NCBI GenBank assembly: GCA_050261515.1 | Contig: JBLNDJ010000060.1 | Span: 124,001 to 188,000, forward strand | Length of the DNA stretch: 64,000 nucleotides | Direction of reading: 5' to 3' | Source of the DNA: JBLNDJ01 sp050261515 | Lineage (GTDB): Bacteria > Acidobacteriota > Terriglobia > Bryobacterales > Bryobacteraceae | Position numbers and translations under genes: made by a program | In this document: positions 62,101 to 64,000 of the stretch, piece after piece | Layout of the letters: each line of letters starts with the position of its first letter | How positions within the stretch are numbered: position 1 is the first letter of the stretch | Notes under the pieces: generated by a model | The model's input: only the letters and a program-made list of their open reading frames with translations | Told to the model about the DNA's origin: nothing | Databases searched by the model: none

Positions 62101-62719
62101 TTGCGTCTTTGGCCGAATCCGGCGCCACCACCGTCTCGTACTGCCACCACTTCCCCGGCGCGCCGATTCGCCTGATGAGCACGCCCGTCTGCGGATCGAC
62201 GATCTTCTGATCTGTCAGGCGCGTATCGCCCGCCGGCGTCCAGTCGATGCTCGGCCATGCGGTCTCGCCCGGAGCGTTCGGGTCCACCGGGATCGCATCT
62301 ATGTAGCTTCCGCCGAACGCCAGGTTCGCGGTCTTAAATTGCGACGACGCCGTGTCGGCTCCGCAAGAGATCTGGAAGTAGTAGCGCGTTTCGGCCGCAA
62401 GCGCCCGCGAGTAGCGGAACCCGTCGGCGGCCTTCTCCGCGGCGCGCTTTCCCAGGACGAATACGCGCGCGATGCCCGAGTTCACGTTGCCCGGGCGGTC
62501 GTCCCGGTCCGACCCTGGGAACAGCGCCGTGTTGACGTCGTTCACGGGCTTATAGCCCGCGGAAAAATCGTTCGTCTCGCTCACTTTCAGCGTGCACGCC
62601 GCCGCGCCCGGAGCCGTGTACGCGATCACGGCCTGCGTGTTCGTCGTTCCGGCCACACGCACGTTCGTCACCGCCGCCGCCAGCGGCATCGCCGCAAAAA
62701 TGAGTCCGATCACCCGCAT
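59084..62719 (-). CDS. Very large secreted hypothetical protein with N-terminal Fn3-like domain
   Basis: The 1211-residue protein starts with a signal peptide (MRVIGLIFAAMPLAAA). Residues about 17-120 look like a fibronectin-III-type beta-sandwich (VTNVRVAGTTNTQAVIAYTA, then ETRYYFQISCGAD). The remainder is rich in Gly, Ser, Trp and many paired cysteines (CTVNNNPYRYP, CVSSDPKFAGV), suggesting disulfide-bonded extracellular domains, and it ends in a second Fn3-like segment (CTVTIPAVSQRVLYYRIKHR). No catalytic motif is recognised. GTG 62728 is an alternative start; AGGAG is 11 bases before ATG 62719. Confidence 0.85.
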   Translation of the reverse strand: MRVIGLIFAAMPLAAAVTNVRVAGTTNTQAVIAYTAPGAAACTLKVSETNDFSAGYKPVNDVNTALFPGSDRDDRPGNVNSGIARVFVLGKRAAEKAADGFRYSRALAAETRYYFQISCGADTASSQFKTANLAFGGSYIDAIPVDPNAPGETAWPSIDWTPAGDTRLTDQKIVDPQTGVLIRRIGAPGKWWQYETVVAPDSAKDASGAWTNPGSVTASDGASAGYTGSGSGTQPWLWIRSNWTAGANGGNYSDDYNQLDYIVLNLKGGAAGASGDNASVEVCLTVDGVNCATAIKTQDLTACGSSCAIGDKTPILKFWQDPAAPLKSLIPRPSATVASGTATYDQPSRTLTWASGTFFNTNWTHGSHIVYDGTAYVIEKVISGRKAVLVAGPPASTPAKNFTAPNFGALVRKKTANANKISIDYVSFTTGYSHGDFWWYGGGTMCSNDKVVQPGTGRLGYHCVVPVGSGSTYMIWFEPESGDATYLGWIYSIGPGWNGQSCSFGSLVPFKRGDANVFYCGVTMTDGSTAVVEGTYTGNNENVASKANISATWRKVSGDVCQMIQDFSATDPTGPQFDKTLFGCPAALQFTHPTGVYGHVMANRAGQSTFGWAAVLRSNYDGSSQVMGAASMHGRYPLRYCVNHGGNAWIDKNGTGWAAVTVNDFAGNATCGGGPLQTETLASLPASGNDPCPANPFGTTGRGCTVVQVSGEPYDPSPCASENNRRGADGPYGAWQVAQPGDLFRIDTEWMQLLAKNGSNWTFLRAVDGVLAAHNPGVITGVCTVNNNPYRYPSGGQFYWKFLEDPHGKNSIVPVLAAHGMNAQDRFNQAVHITWGPACPNMPTASYVAYNGYETFSQKHLANNPDVCVSSDPKFAGVSPPNGGQPAHLTHGQNTGRQWVIDVRPRTLTSAKPAVTPVGTSGQLYKLAWGAGQFHRKMLPTSAFCGAHPLKDISGPGSAIADSSADSWKYCVAERAGECRAGSAAGDVYANCPGVTQPSCYSSTTDSGGNELVDICVEDSVPYADVVVQVGLDGFRRDLNGSRNRVISRALSQPRRNGAYQNAHVTVDGKWALTQARWLDGVQSQAIAIRLPSYGASDSVNRSTFVPVHVRVAPVSGTDNVLAEFGYDPAFSCTSRREACVSVTGGSTAKQVNEAVPFYWAGDSVAGVPCSSGCTVTIPAVSQRVLYYRIKHRRADGSVVATGSTEVAVVP

Positions 62720-62860
62720 TCCGTTCACCGCTCCTTTACACCCGGCACTCTAAGGGGCGAAAATCCGCCGCCCGGAGGCCGCGCACCCGCAACCCGATCA
62801 AAACGCTCCGGCAAAATTCCTTTTGAAGCTGTGACCGGCTATGCGCTACAATACCGCCTC

Positions 62861-64000
62861 ATGTCCAGCCCGACCGCGTACGCGCCCCAGCGGGCCGCCG
62901 ACCCGGGCGCGCAGGGCGCCGGAATTCCCGTCCTCCTGCTCGCCTGGAACTACCCGCCGGACAACGCCGCGGCATCGCCCCGCCCTTTCCTGTTCGCAAA
63001 GTACCTCCGGCGGCACGGCTACGCCTGCACGGTCGTCACGGCGGCGGCGCAGGCAGCGGCCGGCCCGGCCGATGTCCACTGCGTACCGGACCGAATTGGA
63101 TTTTCGCACAAGGTCGTCCGAAAGCTCCTGCTGCCCGGAGCCTTCGGCCTAGGCTGGGTGCGCCCGGCGCTCGCCACCGCGAAGCGGCTCCACGCCGAAA
63201 AGCGATTCGAGCTGATTCTGTCCACCTCGCCACCGGTTGCCACGCACTTCGCCGCGCTGGCCCTGAAGCGCGCTACCGGTTTGAAGTGGGTCGCCGATCT
63301 GCAAGATCCTGTGGCCGGCAACCCCGCCCGCCAGGCCCGGGCTTATCCCTACATCGACGCAATCGCCGAGCGCGCGGTCTTCCGTTACGCCGACGCCCTG
63401 ATCGCGAACACCGGGAGCACGGCCGCGTTCTGGAACGGCCGCTATCCGCAATGGGCGGAGAAGACGTACGTCATGAACAACGGCTACGATCCCGAGACCG
63501 CGGTCGAGCCCGCGCCGATTCCCGCGCGTCCGTACCGCGTGCTCGCGCACGTCGGGGCGCTCTCCGCCTTCCGCCCGCCCACGCTTGTGCTGCGCTCGAT
63601 CGACCGCCTCATCGCCCGCGGCCTGCTCGACCCCGCTTCGCTGCGCGTGAGCCTGCTCGGGCCTCCGACCGACTACGTCGAAGACCCCGCGCTCACCGCC
63701 GCGCTTACGGAAAAGGGGGTGCTCGAGCAACTGCCGCCCGTCCCGCTCGCCGAAGCGCGCCGCGCGGCGGCCGAGGCCGACTACCTCTTCCTCGTTGACA
63801 TCACCAGCGGCAACGCGGGACTTCAGGTACCTTCGAAGATCCTCGACTACATCCGCATCGGCCGCCCCATCCTGGCCCTGACCACGCGCAACTCGCCGGT
63901 GGATCGCATTCTCGCGCAAAGCGGGGTGCCCTACGCGGCCGTCTATCCGGATCTTTCCGCGTGCGACTTCGACCAGCGCGTGCTCTCGCTGCTGAGCCTC
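62861..64000 (+). CDS. Glycosyltransferase, GT4/WcaI-like, cut by the window edge
   Basis: The frame opens at ATG 62861 and is still open at the last base, giving 380 residues. It begins with a GT-B glycosyltransferase N-domain: VLLLAWNYPPDNAAASPRPF, FAKYLRRHGYACTVVT, ILSTSPPVATHFAALALKR, WVADLQDP. Later segments ADALIANTGSTAAFW, YVMNNGYDP and VPSKILDYIRIGRPILAL are the donor-binding C-domain of GT4 enzymes related to WcaI. It likely adds a sugar to a lipid-linked surface polysaccharide in the cytoplasm. The 3' end and following genes are outside the window. Confidence 0.88.
   Translation, partial: MSSPTAYAPQRAADPGAQGAGIPVLLLAWNYPPDNAAASPRPFLFAKYLRRHGYACTVVTAAAQAAAGPADVHCVPDRIGFSHKVVRKLLLPGAFGLGWVRPALATAKRLHAEKRFELILSTSPPVATHFAALALKRATGLKWVADLQDPVAGNPARQARAYPYIDAIAERAVFRYADALIANTGSTAAFWNGRYPQWAEKTYVMNNGYDPETAVEPAPIPARPYRVLAHVGALSAFRPPTLVLRSIDRLIARGLLDPASLRVSLLGPPTDYVEDPALTAALTEKGVLEQLPPVPLAEARRAAAEADYLFLVDITSGNAGLQVPSKILDYIRIGRPILALTTRNSPVDRILAQSGVPYAAVYPDLSACDFDQRVLSLLSL

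Overview
The window looks like a GC-rich chromosomal segment from an Acidobacteriota bacterium, most likely the Bryobacterales/Solibacter side. This is an inference from gene content. The main marker is a secreted VWA protein of the acidobacterial VWFA-related type (50240-51160). Supporting signs are many secreted proteins whose signal peptides end in AQ-like sites, expanded acetylxylan-esterase-like hydrolases, a PmoA-like (DUF6807) protein and a YdjC-like deacetylase. No rRNA, tRNA, CRISPR array or complete insertion sequence was found. The longest stretches without a convincing gene are about 255 bases (10214-10468) and 234 bases (7861-8094).

Layout. 1-8100: a leftward sugar-phosphate operon (gnd, PPi-dependent phosphofructokinase, HAD phosphatase, KdsC-like phosphatase, ACT-domain protein), a diiron MBL protein and an M2 peptidase. 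7860-10470: an accessory patch with a repeat array, an autoinhibited Fic enzyme, a HepT/MntA-type pair and a gene remnant. 10469-14000: core genes lepA, enoyl-CoA hydratase, ribH and nusB. 13930-17370: cell-surface genes (methyltransferase, a frameshifted membrane glycosyltransferase, O-antigen ligase-like protein). 17370-22520: ankyrin protein, TlpA-like thioredoxin, PmoA-like protein, small transaldolase, cold-shock protein and deacetylase. 22600-26340: a membrane pseudokinase with a Glu/Pro-rich repeat tail, followed directly by an active Ser/Thr kinase. 26327-31300: esterase and beta-propeller protein in a head-to-head pair, then a lower-GC HNH endonuclease. 31464-34890: phosphoglucomutase, CBS protein, CYTH protein and small proteins. 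34945-41290: a MoxR/DUF58/BatA/VWA operon. 41265-48632: response regulator, histidine kinase, twin-domain hydrolase, amidohydrolase, hydrolase and FkbM methyltransferase. 48723-52967: carboxyltransferase, VWFA protein and selB. 53013-54240: an AbiE-type toxin-antitoxin locus with a broken toxin. 54271-64000: GH29 fucosidase, radical SAM protein, mutM, flippase, a very large secreted protein and a glycosyltransferase cut by the window edge.

The genes together suggest a heterotroph that degrades plant or microbial polysaccharides (esterases, fucosidase, deacetylase, lyase-like propeller), with sugar-phosphate metabolism using a PPi-type phosphofructokinase and an elaborate surface polysaccharide. 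The genome is very compact. Several convergent genes overlap at their 3' ends, and two divergent pairs overlap at their start codons. The strongest candidate for something new is the pseudokinase/kinase pair. The CCGTCGAAA repeat array and the heptamer repeats at two convergent gene ends come next.
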